64,000 nucleotides of DNA from Kribbella capetownensis (lineage in GTDB: Bacteria > Actinomycetota > Actinomycetes > Propionibacteriales > Kribbellaceae), in assembly GCF_004331485.1 (NCBI RefSeq), contig NZ_SJKD01000004.1, positions 642,702 to 706,701 of the forward strand, read 5' to 3'. The position numbers and the translations under genes are program-made. This document shows positions 35,133 to 44,219 of the stretch, piece after piece. The notes beneath the pieces were generated by a model. The model was not told the DNA's origin, did not search any database, and saw only the letters and a list, made by a program, of their open reading frames with translations. The number at the start of each line of letters is the position of its first letter. The first letter of the stretch is position 1.

Positions 35133-36638
35133 TCAGTCGGGGGTGGGGCTCTTGAGTGGTGTGGTTGCTGGGCCGTCCAGGACTGCGCCGTTCGGGGCGA
35201 AGCGAGATCCGTGGCAGTTGCAGTCCCAGGTGGCGTCGCCTTGGTTCCAGCGCAGTGGGCAGCCAAGGTGAGAGCAGACCGGTACGACGGTGTGGAGGTT
35301 GCCGTCGCGGTCGCGGTAGGCGCCGATGGTTCCGTCGTCGGTATCGAACAGACCACCTTCGCCGATCTCGATGTGATCGAGTCCAGGCCCGAGAAGGCGG
35401 CGCAGATGGCCGGCGGCGAACTCCTTGCCGACCTTCAGATTGTCCTTGACCAAGTTCGCCACCGCTGTGGCGTCACCGATGCGTCCGGCGTCGTACAGCC
35501 CGCTCCAGGTGTTGTCCTTCCCCAGCACCGCGTCGCGCAAAATACCGGCGGCAACGGTTCCGTTGCTGAGTCCCCACTTGTGCATGCCGGTGGCAACCAG
35601 GATCGGTGAGCCCGGCGCCTTTCCGACGTACGGGAGCTGGTCCGGCGTGCTGTAGTCCTGCGCGGACCACCGGTACTCGGGCTGGGCTCGGAAGTTCCAC
35701 AGCGAGCCGACCCAGTCGATCAGGCTCTGAAACGCGCTGCTCGTGTCTGTTCGGTCGCCGGTTTCGTGGTCGCCGCCGACCACGATCAACCCGTTCGGAC
35801 CACCGCCGGGCCATGGACGGGTGGACCGGACCGGTTCGTCGGCCGAGATCGTCATCCCGGCCGGCGCCTGGACCGGCAGATGGAGGGCGATGCCATGCGA
35901 CTGATGAGGCCTGGTACGGGCGAAGTACCCACCGGTCAGGCCGATCGGAAGCAGAGTCGCCAGGATTGCGTGGGCGGCGCGCACGGCAGGTCCCGAGCTG
36001 GTCTCCGCGCGGATCCTGTCGTCGCCGGCGTCCAGTTCCACCACCCGGCTGTTGTCGAAGATTCGTCCGCCCGCACGCGTGAAGGCCTCGGCCAGGCCGG
36101 CCAGATAGCGACCGGGATGCAGCTGCAACTGGTCGTCGAACCTAACGACCTCGGTCGCGGCGAGCGGAAGACCCAGCTCTTGCGAATCGACAGAGTGCGC
36201 CGGAAGCCCGAGCGCCGCTGCGACCTCGGCCTCGCGGCGCAGATCCGCCGTGCCGGTGGAGTAGAGATAAGCGGGTGTTCGGGTGAGTTCGCAGTCGATG
36301 CCGAGTCGCTGAACGACCTCGGCGACCTCTTCGACGGCGCTCTGGTTCGCGTCCGCGTACTGCCGCGCGGTGTCGGCCCCGTGCCGGTCAAACAGCCCCG
36401 CGTACATCGCCCCGTGCTGGGACGTCACCTTGCCGGTCGTGTTTCCACTTGTTCTGGCCCCGATTCGCGCGCCCTCGAGCACGACGACGTCGGCGCCCTG
36501 CTCCTGCAGGTAGAAAGCAGTGGTCAGTCCTATCAGACCCCCGCCGACCACCACCACGTCGGCGTCGAGGTCGCTGCGGAGTACGTCGTACTCCGGCATG
36601 GTCGTCGTCGCCAGCCACACCGAGCCATGGATCGTCAT
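35133..36638 (-). CDS. FAD-dependent oxidoreductase with C-terminal Rieske domain
   Basis: A 501-residue DAO-type oxidoreductase fused to a Rieske [2Fe-2S] domain. DVVVVGGGLIGLTTAFYLQ near residue 27 binds FAD. TSGNTTGKVTSQHG and KWGLSNGTVAAGIL are family blocks. The C-terminal 90 residues carry CSHLGC and CNCHGSRF, giving the two Cys and two His cluster ligands. ATG at 36638 was chosen because SVWLATTTMPEYDVL matches the N-terminus of relatives; ATG at 36599 is an alternative. The protein is soluble. Family members are often called gamma-glutamylputrescine oxidoreductase-like, but the substrate is not evident. Confidence 0.88.
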   Translation of the reverse strand: MTIHGSVWLATTTMPEYDVLRSDLDADVVVVGGGLIGLTTAFYLQEQGADVVVLEGARIGARTSGNTTGKVTSQHGAMYAGLFDRHGADTARQYADANQSAVEEVAEVVQRLGIDCELTRTPAYLYSTGTADLRREAEVAAALGLPAHSVDSQELGLPLAATEVVRFDDQLQLHPGRYLAGLAEAFTRAGGRIFDNSRVVELDAGDDRIRAETSSGPAVRAAHAILATLLPIGLTGGYFARTRPHQSHGIALHLPVQAPAGMTISADEPVRSTRPWPGGGPNGLIVVGGDHETGDRTDTSSAFQSLIDWVGSLWNFRAQPEYRWSAQDYSTPDQLPYVGKAPGSPILVATGMHKWGLSNGTVAAGILRDAVLGKDNTWSGLYDAGRIGDATAVANLVKDNLKVGKEFAAGHLRRLLGPGLDHIEIGEGGLFDTDDGTIGAYRDRDGNLHTVVPVCSHLGCPLRWNQGDATWDCNCHGSRFAPNGAVLDGPATTPLKSPTPD

Positions 36639-36739
36639 GCCGGCCCGGTACCCGCGCACGCGCCGGCTACGCCGGGGCGCCTGGATCGAGGTCGGCGGTG
36701 ACGGGTACTGGCCGCTTGGGGTGCTGGGTACAGAGGGGC

Positions 36740-37150
36740 ATGGGCGTTGATCGGGTGGCAGATATCTGGGGCGAGCGGTCGCCGCGCGCGCGAGACACCG
36801 CGTGGCCGATGGGGGACGGGTTCTCCACGCGCGGCCAGCTCTTCCTCGAGGACTACTACACGCTCGCGGTGATCGGTATGGCAGGACTCGGCACGCCGCA
36901 CATGGATCGCGACCACCGGGCGTTCGCGGAACCACTTCCACACCAGTACGAAGACCGGGAGATCCCGCCGGCTGCGTGAGTCGGTGAGCCACGGCAGGGT
37001 GTGGTGTTCTTGCCGTTCCACTTCGGGTACTGGGACCTCCGTGATGGCCTACCGACCGCAGCGAACGAGTTGACGATGACGGAGTGGGACCCGGTGTCCA
37101 AACAACCGACGTACAAGCTCGCTGCGGTCCGAGTGCGGAAGGTGAGCTGA
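36740..37150 (+). pseudogene. molybdopterin oxidoreductase (formate dehydrogenase/nitrate reductase type), collapsed relic
   Basis: Only pieces of an approximately 700-residue molybdoenzyme remain. The first codons VDRVADIWGERSPRARDTAWP match the family N-terminus; they run directly into GQLFLEDYYTLAVIGMAGLG, which normally lies about 80-100 residues later. After debris, QGVVFLPFHFGYWD and AANELTMTEWDPVSKQPTYK match the extreme C-terminal molybdopterin-binding domain. A TGA at 36977-36979 interrupts the frame. Large internal deletions removed the active site. An original ribosome-binding site (GAGGGG) still precedes the ATG. Confidence 0.72.
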
Positions 37151-37151
37151 C

Positions 37152-37493
37152 ATGTATCTCTCGCTCTATCTCGGGCTGCTGGACCACGCCGGGCAAACAC
37201 TCGCCGAGACCTTTGACGACGGCGAACAAGGCGAGCCCGAGCGGATGGCGGCGGAGTTCGGTGGTTCACGGTCTGGTGCAGTCGGGTTGTTGCGCGATCT
37301 CCAGGACCTGTACACCCTCGCATCGTTCGTCGACACCACCTGGACCGTCGTCAAGCAGGCAGCCCAGGGGTTACGAGACGAGGAACTGCTGAAGCTGGCC
37401 GGCAGCCGCGAGGCAGACACGTCGCATCAGCTCACCTGGCTGCAGACCCGGATCGGGCAGTCGGCTCCCCAAGACCTGATCGTCAGTTCATGA
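37152..37493 (+). CDS. small helical protein of unknown function
   Basis: A 113-residue soluble, mainly helical and acidic protein. MYLSLYLGLLDHAGQTLAET and LASFVDTTWTVVKQAAQGL are its clearest parts; the C-terminus (TSHQLTWLQTRIGQSAPQDL) is polar. I recognise no family. It starts one base after the molybdoenzyme relic stop and overlaps the CinA-like gene by four bases (ATGA), so the three once formed an operon. A helper role for the lost molybdoenzyme is a plausible inference. Confidence 0.7.
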   Translation: MYLSLYLGLLDHAGQTLAETFDDGEQGEPERMAAEFGGSRSGAVGLLRDLQDLYTLASFVDTTWTVVKQAAQGLRDEELLKLAGSREADTSHQLTWLQTRIGQSAPQDLIVSS

Positions 37494-37999
37494 GCTCGAG
37501 TACTGCGACATACCGGACAACCGGCGGGCCGAACGACGAGGCAGCGAGGCTCGCGGATCTGATCGCGGACGCCGCCCGCGAGCGGGGATGCACAGTGGCT
37601 GTCGCGGAATCGCTGACGAGCGGAACCATCGCGTGCCGCCTGGGCGCGGCCCCGGATGCGAGTTCCTGGTTCGCCGGCGGCGTGATCGCCTACGCGTCCG
37701 AGGTCAAGTTCAAGGTGCTGGACGTTGCCCGTGGTCCGGTCGTGACGGCTCGGTGCGCGGTGCAGATGGCTCGCGGGGCCGCACTGCTACTGGGAGCTGA
37801 CCTCGTCGTCGCGGTCACCGGGGTCGGAGGCCCGGAGCCGGACGAGGGGCACCCGGCTGGAACGGTCTACCTCGCCGTCGTTCGAGGGCCGGATGAGGAC
37901 GTCGTTCACTATCGGTTCGACGGCGGGCCGACCGCCGTGGTCGAGGCCGCAACGGTTGCAGCCCTTCGGATGCTGTCGGCGGCGTTGCACGGCGAGTGA
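37490..37999 (+). CDS. CinA C-terminal-domain protein (NMN amidohydrolase type)
   Basis: A 169-residue stand-alone CinA_C domain, the PncC type that deamidates NMN to nicotinate mononucleotide. VAVAESLTSGTIACRLG near residue 36 carries the nucleophile Ser, GGVIAYASEVKFKVLDV follows, and TGVGGPEPDEGHPAGTVYLA near 103 is the signature block. ATG at 37490 overlaps the stop of the preceding small gene. The NMN activity is known for the family; here it is inferred. Confidence 0.9.
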   Translation: MSSSTATYRTTGGPNDEAARLADLIADAARERGCTVAVAESLTSGTIACRLGAAPDASSWFAGGVIAYASEVKFKVLDVARGPVVTARCAVQMARGAALLLGADLVVAVTGVGGPEPDEGHPAGTVYLAVVRGPDEDVVHYRFDGGPTAVVEAATVAALRMLSAALHGE

Positions 38000-38094
38000 G
38001 CCGCCGTCGTCTGGTCGGCACGGTTCTGCAGCACCTTGTCGGTCACCAGATTCGGGTCTGGGTTAGCCAGGCCGCCCTCGGGCACTGGAGCGAT

Positions 38095-38448
38095 ATGACT
38101 GTGAAGCTGAACGAGAAGGCGTTCGAGCATGCGAAGTCCCTGATCAGGAAGAGTCAGACGACCAGAGACGAGCGGGACGACTGGAGCGAGCATGCGCCGA
38201 CCGCCGATGAGCAGAACAAGTACCTGGACAAGCATGGCTGGTCCGACTACAGCCTGTGGTTCCTTGGCATCGACACCGAGCTCAGCGAAGAGACCAAGGG
38301 CCGTTACAAGTTCCCGTACGGCGACTTTCGCCGGGTGCACCGCTGCGGCGTCATCAGCGCCGAGTCCCGCGCCGCGCAGTACGACCACGACACCATCGCC
38401 AAGGCCTTGGCCGAACTCCACAAGCTCCTCGACGGCGACCACGCCTGA
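38095..38448 (+). CDS. conserved-looking hypothetical protein
   Basis: A 117-residue soluble, charged protein. MTVKLNEKAFEHAKSLI and HGWSDYSLWFLGIDTE are its most distinctive parts; YKFPYGDFRRVHRCGVISAE follows, then a C-terminal helix. No domain is recognised with certainty. GGAG stands five bases before the ATG at 38095, which decides the start over a longer upstream opening. Codon pattern and composition look like those of a real gene. Confidence 0.78.
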   Translation: MTVKLNEKAFEHAKSLIRKSQTTRDERDDWSEHAPTADEQNKYLDKHGWSDYSLWFLGIDTELSEETKGRYKFPYGDFRRVHRCGVISAESRAAQYDHDTIAKALAELHKLLDGDHA

Positions 38449-38514
38449 TCGTCGGGATCTCGCAGACCGGCTTGGTGTGCCGACAACCTGGTAGGCCCGG
38501 CGCCCGTGTGGTGT

Positions 38515-39001
38515 GGTTACCTCGACACGGATCTCGGCACCTTGTACGAGAAACCGCTCGACTGCCTCACCGCGTCGTTCCGACCGCACCAGAGCGCCCA
38601 GTTCCTCGGCGGTCGGCAGGGGGCCGCGATCGCGGCCGACGACGTACGGCGGTTCGAAGACAACCAGGTGGGTGATGGCTGAACCGGCGGCGGCAGCCTC
38701 GAGTGCCAGCGAACCGCCTGAGGAACCGCCGAAAACAACGACCCGACCGCCGGCTGCTGTGATCAGCGCGTGGAGGTCATCGATCTCTCGTTGCGGCGCG
38801 TACGGCGCGGTGTGGCCGCTGTCGCCACGTCCACGCCGATCGTAGAGATAGGTCGTGCAATGGCCGGCCATGGCATCGGCGAGCCCGACCATCATCGAAT
38901 CCTTCCGGTCGGCGAACGCGCCGGCAACGAGGATCACAGCCGGCCGGAGCCGGCGCGGTCGAAGGCGATCGTCGTACCGTCGCTCGAGAGGACGGTGTTC
39001 A
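38515..39001 (-). pseudogene. alpha/beta hydrolase, frameshifted and truncated
   Basis: ATG at 39001 starts MNTVLSSDGTTIAFDRAGSG, then the frame breaks near 38945: one missing C in the expected GGCCCGGCTGTG changes the reading. In the next frame VILVAGAFADRKDSMM, DRRGRGDSG and VVFGGSSGGSLALEAA (nucleophile Ser) follow. The similarity ends near 38515, before the catalytic Asp and His. The start overlaps the DHFR-like stop as ATGA, so it was a coupled second gene. Confidence 0.68.
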
Positions 39002-39580
39002 TGGCGTGCGATTCGCCGGCCGGTAGATGATCAGTTGTACGTCGGGGCCGGCCTTGCGCGTCTCAACCAGCGCGAAGTCACTCGATGCCACGCCGTTCTC
39101 GAACAGTTTCTTGCCCTGGCCGAGGACAACGGGATGGAGCATCAAACGGTATTCGTCGACGAGGTCCGCTTCGCGAAGGGCTGCGACAAGTGTGGCGCTG
39201 CCTGCGACGAGGATGTCGCCCTGGTATTGCGCCTTGAGGTTCGCCACGATGTCCGGGAGATCACCCGAGGCGATGGTCGTGTTCTTCCAGTTCGCCTGTG
39301 TCAGTGTGGTCGAAACGACGACCTTCGGCATGCTGTTCATCTTTGCGCCGAATTCGCCGGCAGCTTCCTCCATCGGCGGCCAGGCAGCGGCGAACGCCTC
39401 GTAGGTCACGCGGCCCAATAGTTGTACGTCGCTCGCCATCAACTCGTCGTACTTGAAGCGCTGTCCGTCCTCTGCCGGAAATCGGAAGGTCCAACCGCCG
39501 AAGCTGGTGCCTTCGCCGCCACCTGGGTCCTCTATGACTCCGTCGAGCGAGATGAACTCGCTGACCGCGACCTTTCCCAT
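38999..39580 (-). CDS. dihydrofolate reductase-like (RibD C-terminal domain) protein
   Basis: A 193-residue member of the DHFR/RibD_C superfamily. FISLDGVIEDPGG at the N-terminus, DVQLLGRVTYEAFAAAWPP near residue 50, GDILVAGSATLVAALREADL near 120 and EYRLMLHPVVLGQGKKLF near 145 are typical. It should bind NADPH; whether it reduces folate is doubtful because the group is broad. The gene is divergent from the MocR regulator with 153 bases between. The second gene of this unit is broken. Confidence 0.88.
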   Translation of the reverse strand: MGKVAVSEFISLDGVIEDPGGGEGTSFGGWTFRFPAEDGQRFKYDELMASDVQLLGRVTYEAFAAAWPPMEEAAGEFGAKMNSMPKVVVSTTLTQANWKNTTIASGDLPDIVANLKAQYQGDILVAGSATLVAALREADLVDEYRLMLHPVVLGQGKKLFENGVASSDFALVETRKAGPDVQLIIYRPANRTP

Positions 39581-39733
39581 GGTCTGTTCCTTTCGCTGGG
39601 TGTGCCGTCGTCAGGAACCTACGGCAAGGCAACCGGGGCTGATGAGATCCAATTCAGGTGCTGGATTGTGGGCCAGTTCGCTCATGCCTTCGACGCTAGA
39701 AGCATCAGGTGGAGCACGATAACGTCCAATGTC

Positions 39734-41158
39734 ATGGCTATCCAGTGGTCCGGTTTGGGTCCGGCCTTGCTGTTGCCGTTGGATCGGTCGCGGCCGGAGC
39801 CGTTGCGCGTGCAGCTGGAGACCGGCCTTCGGGAGGCTATCCGCGACGGTCGGCTGTCGATCGGTGAGCGACTCCCCTCCAGCAGGGAACTGGCACGGAC
39901 GCTCGGTGTCTCCCGCGGTCTGGTCCAGGAGTGCTTCAGCCAACTACAGGCGGAGGGCTACCTAACCTCCCAGGTGGGTTCGGCGACGCGGGTGGCCGCG
40001 AACGCCCACAAGTCGCCCGACGGAAATACCGAGGTACGGCGCGACGCAGCAACGCATCCTCCGGAGCCTCGGTTGCTGGCGGATTTCCTTCCAGCCGTCC
40101 CGGACCTTGCGTCCTTCCCGCGCACCGATTGGGCCTGGGCGGTTCAGCAAGCCTGCCGGGATGCTCCCAACGCGGCATTGGGGTACGGCGATCACCAGGG
40201 AAACGAGGTATTGCGCAGCGTCCTCGCCGGCTACCTGGCCCGTGTCCGCGGAGCGGCGGCGCGACCGGAACGACTGGTCGTCTGTGCGGGTTTCTGTCAG
40301 GGACTGAATCTGGTTTTGAAGGCACTCGCAGACAAAGGAGTCACCAAAGTCGCATTCGAGGACCCGGGCTACGACGAGACGAGCACACTGGCGATGGCCT
40401 GGGCGGGGTTGACGGACCTTGTTCGGGTGCCGGTTGATTCGCAGGGGATCGATGTAGCCGCGCTGCGGGCCAGCGGCGCACAGGCCGTGGTCCTCACCCC
40501 AGCGCACCAATGGCCCACCGGGGTGGTCTTGTCACCGGAACGACGGCATGCGTTGGTGAACTGGGCGACCAGCACTGCCGGGTGGATCGTCGAGGACGAC
40601 TACGATGCGGAGTTTCGCTACGACCGCGAACCGGTCGGTGTCGTCCAAGGTCTCGCTCCTGACCGGGTGTTCGCTGTTGGCACCGTGAGCAAGTCGCTCG
40701 CCCCTGCTGTTCGGCTGGGCTGGGTTCTGTGTCCTTCAACCATGCTCGAGGCTGTGGCTGATCAGAAGAACGCCCTGGATCGCGGCTGTCCGGGTATCGA
40801 CCAACTCGCGCTCGCGCGCTTGATGGAGTCCGGTCGTTACGACCGGCACCTACGTAAGGCCCGCGCGATGTACGGCGCACGCCGGATGGTCCTGCTCGAC
40901 GCTCTGTCCGAGCATGCCAAGGGGATGCCGGTGACCGGGCTTGCCGCCGGCTTTCACGCCGTCGCTCACCTCCCGGCCGACTTCGACGAGATCGAAGTAC
41001 GAGCGGCTGCTCGAGCCCGGTCGGTGGGTCTGTACGGGATGAGCACCCAGCGATCGAGCCGAGCCACCACTCCGGGACAGCTCATCCTTGGATTCGGCAA
41101 CGTCAGCGACCGCACGATCCGATCCGGAATCGCGAAGATTTCAGATCTCCTCATCTAG
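39734..41158 (+). CDS. MocR/PdxR-type regulator (GntR HTH plus aminotransferase domain)
   Basis: A 474-residue MocR-family regulator. Residues about 15-85 are a GntR winged helix (GERLPSSRELARTLGVSRGL, then VQECFSQLQAEGYL). Residues about 115-470 are a fold-type I aminotransferase domain; LTPAHQWPTGVVLSPERR and IVEDDYDAEFRYD are conserved, and the PLP lysine lies in GTVSKSLAPAVR. The ATG at 39734 has no clear ribosome-binding site, so the mRNA may be leaderless. It is divergent from the DHFR-like gene. Target genes such as pdxST are not adjacent. Confidence 0.9.
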   Translation: MAIQWSGLGPALLLPLDRSRPEPLRVQLETGLREAIRDGRLSIGERLPSSRELARTLGVSRGLVQECFSQLQAEGYLTSQVGSATRVAANAHKSPDGNTEVRRDAATHPPEPRLLADFLPAVPDLASFPRTDWAWAVQQACRDAPNAALGYGDHQGNEVLRSVLAGYLARVRGAAARPERLVVCAGFCQGLNLVLKALADKGVTKVAFEDPGYDETSTLAMAWAGLTDLVRVPVDSQGIDVAALRASGAQAVVLTPAHQWPTGVVLSPERRHALVNWATSTAGWIVEDDYDAEFRYDREPVGVVQGLAPDRVFAVGTVSKSLAPAVRLGWVLCPSTMLEAVADQKNALDRGCPGIDQLALARLMESGRYDRHLRKARAMYGARRMVLLDALSEHAKGMPVTGLAAGFHAVAHLPADFDEIEVRAAARARSVGLYGMSTQRSSRATTPGQLILGFGNVSDRTIRSGIAKISDLLI

Positions 41159-41340
41159 CGCAGCGCATTCTCCGGCGCGTGCGGACGGATCATCGCGTTT
41201 TCGTAAGGACGACGCTGCTGACAGACACAAACGTCAGCCAGAGACAACCGACTCGGGGACAGATCCTTACAGCCACGGTTGTCAGAGTTCTCCTGGCTGT
41301 GCCCCGAGCGCGCGTAACCACAGGTTGGAGGAGCGAGCCG

Positions 41341-41595
41341 ATGAACACGCAAGACCAGGTGCCGGATGAGGAGGGCGACCCGTTGCTCGACGAGTTGGTG
41401 GTCGCGATCGAGGCCGACTTGGAGCTGATCGTCAACAGCAGAGCCGACGACGCCGATCCCGGAACTCCGGACCAGTGGCTGGACGACCCTGAGGAGGTCC
41501 AGGTGGAGGAGACTGACTTGCGCAGCTTGCTGAGTGCAGCCGAGGCCCTGGAACCTGATCGCCGCCACGACCCTGGAGACGCATCTTCGTCCTGA
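41341..41595 (+). CDS. small acidic protein of unknown function
   Basis: An 84-residue very acidic protein; the stretch DPLLDELVVAIEADLELIVN looks like one amphipathic helix, followed by a disordered Asp/Glu-rich tail. No family recognised. GGAGGAG stands seven bases before the ATG at 41341 and decides the start. The GC skew and codon pattern do not contradict translation. A hairpin terminator follows. Confidence 0.62.
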   Translation: MNTQDQVPDEEGDPLLDELVVAIEADLELIVNSRADDADPGTPDQWLDDPEEVQVEETDLRSLLSAAEALEPDRRHDPGDASSS

Positions 41596-41653
41596 CAGAC
41601 ACGCCGGTTACCCACCGGGCTTCTGCCAGTTGGGTGCACAGCCATTTGTGACC

Positions 41654-41687
41654 CGAGTGGGCGCCCCTGGCCGAGGGCGCCCACTCG
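41654..41687. terminator. bidirectional hairpin between convergent genes
   Basis: CGAGTGGGCGCC (41654-41665) and GGCGCCCACTCG (41676-41687) form a perfect twelve-pair stem with a ten-base loop. It lies between the stops of convergent genes at 41595 and 41710. No T run follows. Confidence 0.65.
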
Positions 41688-41709
41688 ATCGTCGACAATC
41701 GGCAGTTGC

Positions 41710-42843
41710 TCAGCCGGCGGCGATGCCCTCCGCGCCGGCGGCGTTGGGGACGACAGTGCTGCTGGTCTTGGTCAGGGATCCATCAGACTCGATCCGGAAC
41801 GCGTCCACAGCTCCTACCTTCCCCGTCTGGACGTAGATGTAGCGGTTGTCCGGGGTGACCGCGGCGTCGACGGTGCCTTCACCTGTTGCGGTGTTGCCGA
41901 GGGCAACCGGCGAGCCGTCATGCTCCGCGTGATATCCGGACACTGAGTTGCTTCCCGCGTTGGACAGGTAGTAGTTGCCGCCGGCGCCGGCGATCCAGCA
42001 GGTCGCCATCTGCCCGGTCGCGGTCCGATTCAGAAGGCGCAGGCGATGACCGCGCTCGACAGCGTACGTCGCGACGGTATTCGTGCCGGCCTCGGCGACG
42101 GCCAGATGACCGAAGTGGTCGAATGTCGCCGCGAACGGAACGTTGCCGGCGTCGTCGACAAGCACGGGCGCCTTGGTCAAGTGCCCTAGACCAGACCTGC
42201 CGAACACGACCAGACTGTTGCCGGCTGCCTTGGTCGTCACGATCACCGAGGACCCCTGCGGAGTCACGACAACCTGGCCCGGAGTGTGCGTGAACTCCTG
42301 CGCGCCCGTCGTGACCGGCAGGCCGAGGGCGCGATGTTCACTGGGCAACGGCACCAGGTGCCCGAGAACGCTGAGATAACCCTGTACTGCGCCACCTGCG
42401 CGCGCATTCAGGACATACACCTCGGCGCCGTGGACGGCGACGCTGACGGGGAAGGTTCCCCCGGAGTTGATGATCTGCCGGCGAATCAGCCGGTCGCCGG
42501 CGACACCGAACACCGTCACGGTGTTGCTTCCCGCGTTGACGACGTACAGGGTGCGATGTGCCTTGTCGTAGGTGACCGATCCTTGCGAGGCAAGGCGGTC
42601 GACCACCGCGCCGTCAAGGGTTCCGCCACGACCACCCGTTGGGTACGTGCCGGCCTGGTGCAGGGAGCCATCGGCTGAACGGCGGTAGGCCACGACCTGG
42701 TTGCCCGCGGGGTCGTCGTTCTGCACAAAGACCATGCCCTGCGGTGCCGAATCAGGGGAGGCAGTGGCGGTCGCTGGCGTCACGCTGAGTCCGATCGTCA
42801 GTGCAAGAGCGGAGACAGCTACAGCGGAGACAGTACGTTTCAT
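41710..42843 (-). CDS. exported beta-propeller protein, lactonase-like
   Basis: A 377-residue secreted protein. Residues 1-28 form a Sec signal (VSAVAVSALALTIGLSV, cleavage near ATATA). The rest is a seven-bladed-propeller-like repeat region with recurring blade motifs such as LYVVNAGSNTVTVFGV, VYVLNARAGGAVQGY and YYLSNAGSNSVSGYH. It resembles the 6-phosphogluconolactonase/YncE-like group, but export argues against a sugar-phosphate substrate. GAGGAG precedes the ATG at 42843. It is the last gene of the TetR-linked leftward cluster. Confidence 0.82.
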   Translation of the reverse strand: MKRTVSAVAVSALALTIGLSVTPATATASPDSAPQGMVFVQNDDPAGNQVVAYRRSADGSLHQAGTYPTGGRGGTLDGAVVDRLASQGSVTYDKAHRTLYVVNAGSNTVTVFGVAGDRLIRRQIINSGGTFPVSVAVHGAEVYVLNARAGGAVQGYLSVLGHLVPLPSEHRALGLPVTTGAQEFTHTPGQVVVTPQGSSVIVTTKAAGNSLVVFGRSGLGHLTKAPVLVDDAGNVPFAATFDHFGHLAVAEAGTNTVATYAVERGHRLRLLNRTATGQMATCWIAGAGGNYYLSNAGSNSVSGYHAEHDGSPVALGNTATGEGTVDAAVTPDNRYIYVQTGKVGAVDAFRIESDGSLTKTSSTVVPNAAGAEGIAAG

Positions 42844-42941
42844 GGTTCTCCTCATCGAACCTCAATGGTGTTGATCCAAACCCCGGTGTCGCGGCGACGA
42901 TCTGCTCTTACCCGCACACCGGCAGTTTGTTGAGATTTCAT

Positions 42942-44171
42942 CTACGTGTAAACATCGGTCGTGCCGGTCTGCGGGTCGCGGGCAGCGCGGACGGTGAACA
43001 GCGTGGCCGCGAGGGTGAGGACGCCGTACCCGAGAGCGATGTGCGGCAGCGAGAAGGTCTTGGAGAGCTGGCCCGAGATGAGGCTCGGGAAAGCGGCAGC
43101 GCTGTAACAGATGAGGTAGATGACGCTGAAGATCGGTGCCCGATCGGCCACGGAGCTGCCGTGCAGCAAGCCGCGGGTGGCGGCACTGATGGCGATGCCT
43201 TGAGAGGCACCGGCGACGATGGTTGCCGCGATGAACAGCACCGGCGTGCCGGTGATGATCGCTGTGATGACGCCGATCATTCCGGCCAGGAACGCGGTCA
43301 TGCCGAGGCGTTGGGCCGCCGCGGGTCTGAACCGGCCGCCGAGAGGCGCACCCAGAGCGCTGGGGGCCATGTAGGCCGCGAACACCAGTCCGAGGACGAG
43401 CGAGCTGCGGCTGTGGAGTTGTTCTTCGATCAGCGCCGGCACGAAACCCTGGTAGAAGGCCCCGGTCGCCCAGGTGGACAGGAACACTGCCCCCGCGACG
43501 GGCAGCAAACGCCTGATCCTGGCGGGAAGGCCGACACTGGGTCGCAGTGATCGCCAAACGCCCGGTGCCGGAGTGACCGTCTCCGGGCTGATGGCGATGA
43601 GGACAGCCGACAGGAGGAGAAGACCGACGGCGATCAGGTAGATGAGGTCGCGTGGCCACGGACCGAACTGGACCAATGCGCCGGAAGCAATGGCGCCAAC
43701 TGCGAGGCCGAACATCGGAGTCTGGCTGGAGGCGACGGACGCCAGCCAGGCCGGCCTCCTTGGTGCGGCGTCAACGATGTAGGCGGTGACGTTGCTGCTG
43801 GCCAGCCCGGCACCCAATCCCATCAGGAGCCGGCCAGCGAGCAAGGTACCGACGTCGTGCACGTTCAGCAGCAGGAGGCAGCCCAGCATGAGCAGGCCGA
43901 GGCTGGCGAGCGAGGCGGGCCGTCGCCCCAGGTGATTGGACAGCCGCCCTGTCACCAACAGCGCGACAAGGGTGGGGAGGTCGTAGGCAACGACGGCCAG
44001 CGAGATGTCGGCGTTCGTGAACCCGTCCTCGGCCCGGTAGGTGTTGAACAGCGGGATCGGCGCGGCCGACGCCGCAAACGCGGCCGCCAGGGCAGCCACC
44101 GCAGAGAAGAACGCCAGCCGGAGCGTTCTGCCCCGGCGATCCAAGTTGATCGCCGGGGCCAGGTTTTCCAT
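42942..44171 (-). CDS. MFS transporter, drug-efflux type
   Basis: A 409-residue major facilitator with 12 predicted helices. FFSAVAALAAAFAASAAPIPLF is helix 1. The loop 2-3 motif appears as GRLSNHLGRRPASLASL, and GRLLMGLGAGLASSNVTAYI is motif-like in helix 4-5. It is probably an exporter of a small toxic compound, given the TetR regulator and reductases in the same cluster. It starts 48 bases upstream-side of the nitroreductase stop, on the same strand. Confidence 0.88.
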   Translation of the reverse strand: MENLAPAINLDRRGRTLRLAFFSAVAALAAAFAASAAPIPLFNTYRAEDGFTNADISLAVVAYDLPTLVALLVTGRLSNHLGRRPASLASLGLLMLGCLLLLNVHDVGTLLAGRLLMGLGAGLASSNVTAYIVDAAPRRPAWLASVASSQTPMFGLAVGAIASGALVQFGPWPRDLIYLIAVGLLLLSAVLIAISPETVTPAPGVWRSLRPSVGLPARIRRLLPVAGAVFLSTWATGAFYQGFVPALIEEQLHSRSSLVLGLVFAAYMAPSALGAPLGGRFRPAAAQRLGMTAFLAGMIGVITAIITGTPVLFIAATIVAGASQGIAISAATRGLLHGSSVADRAPIFSVIYLICYSAAAFPSLISGQLSKTFSLPHIALGYGVLTLAATLFTVRAARDPQTGTTDVYT

Positions 44172-44219
44172 CGAGCCGTGCCTTTCGAACGAATGCCGTC
44201 CCCCGCCTCGCCGCGGGTG

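Noticed and set aside
35055..35609. Plus-strand open frame opposite the Rieske part of the FAD oxidoreductase
   Set aside because: Shadow of the minus-strand gene; no motif, and the Rieske ligands on the minus strand are intact.
36977..36979. In-frame TGA in the molybdoenzyme relic as a possible Sec codon
   Set aside because: The flanking gene has lost its core, the TGA is far from where Sec or Cys sits in the family (near the N-terminal third), and no hairpin with a GGUC-type loop follows.
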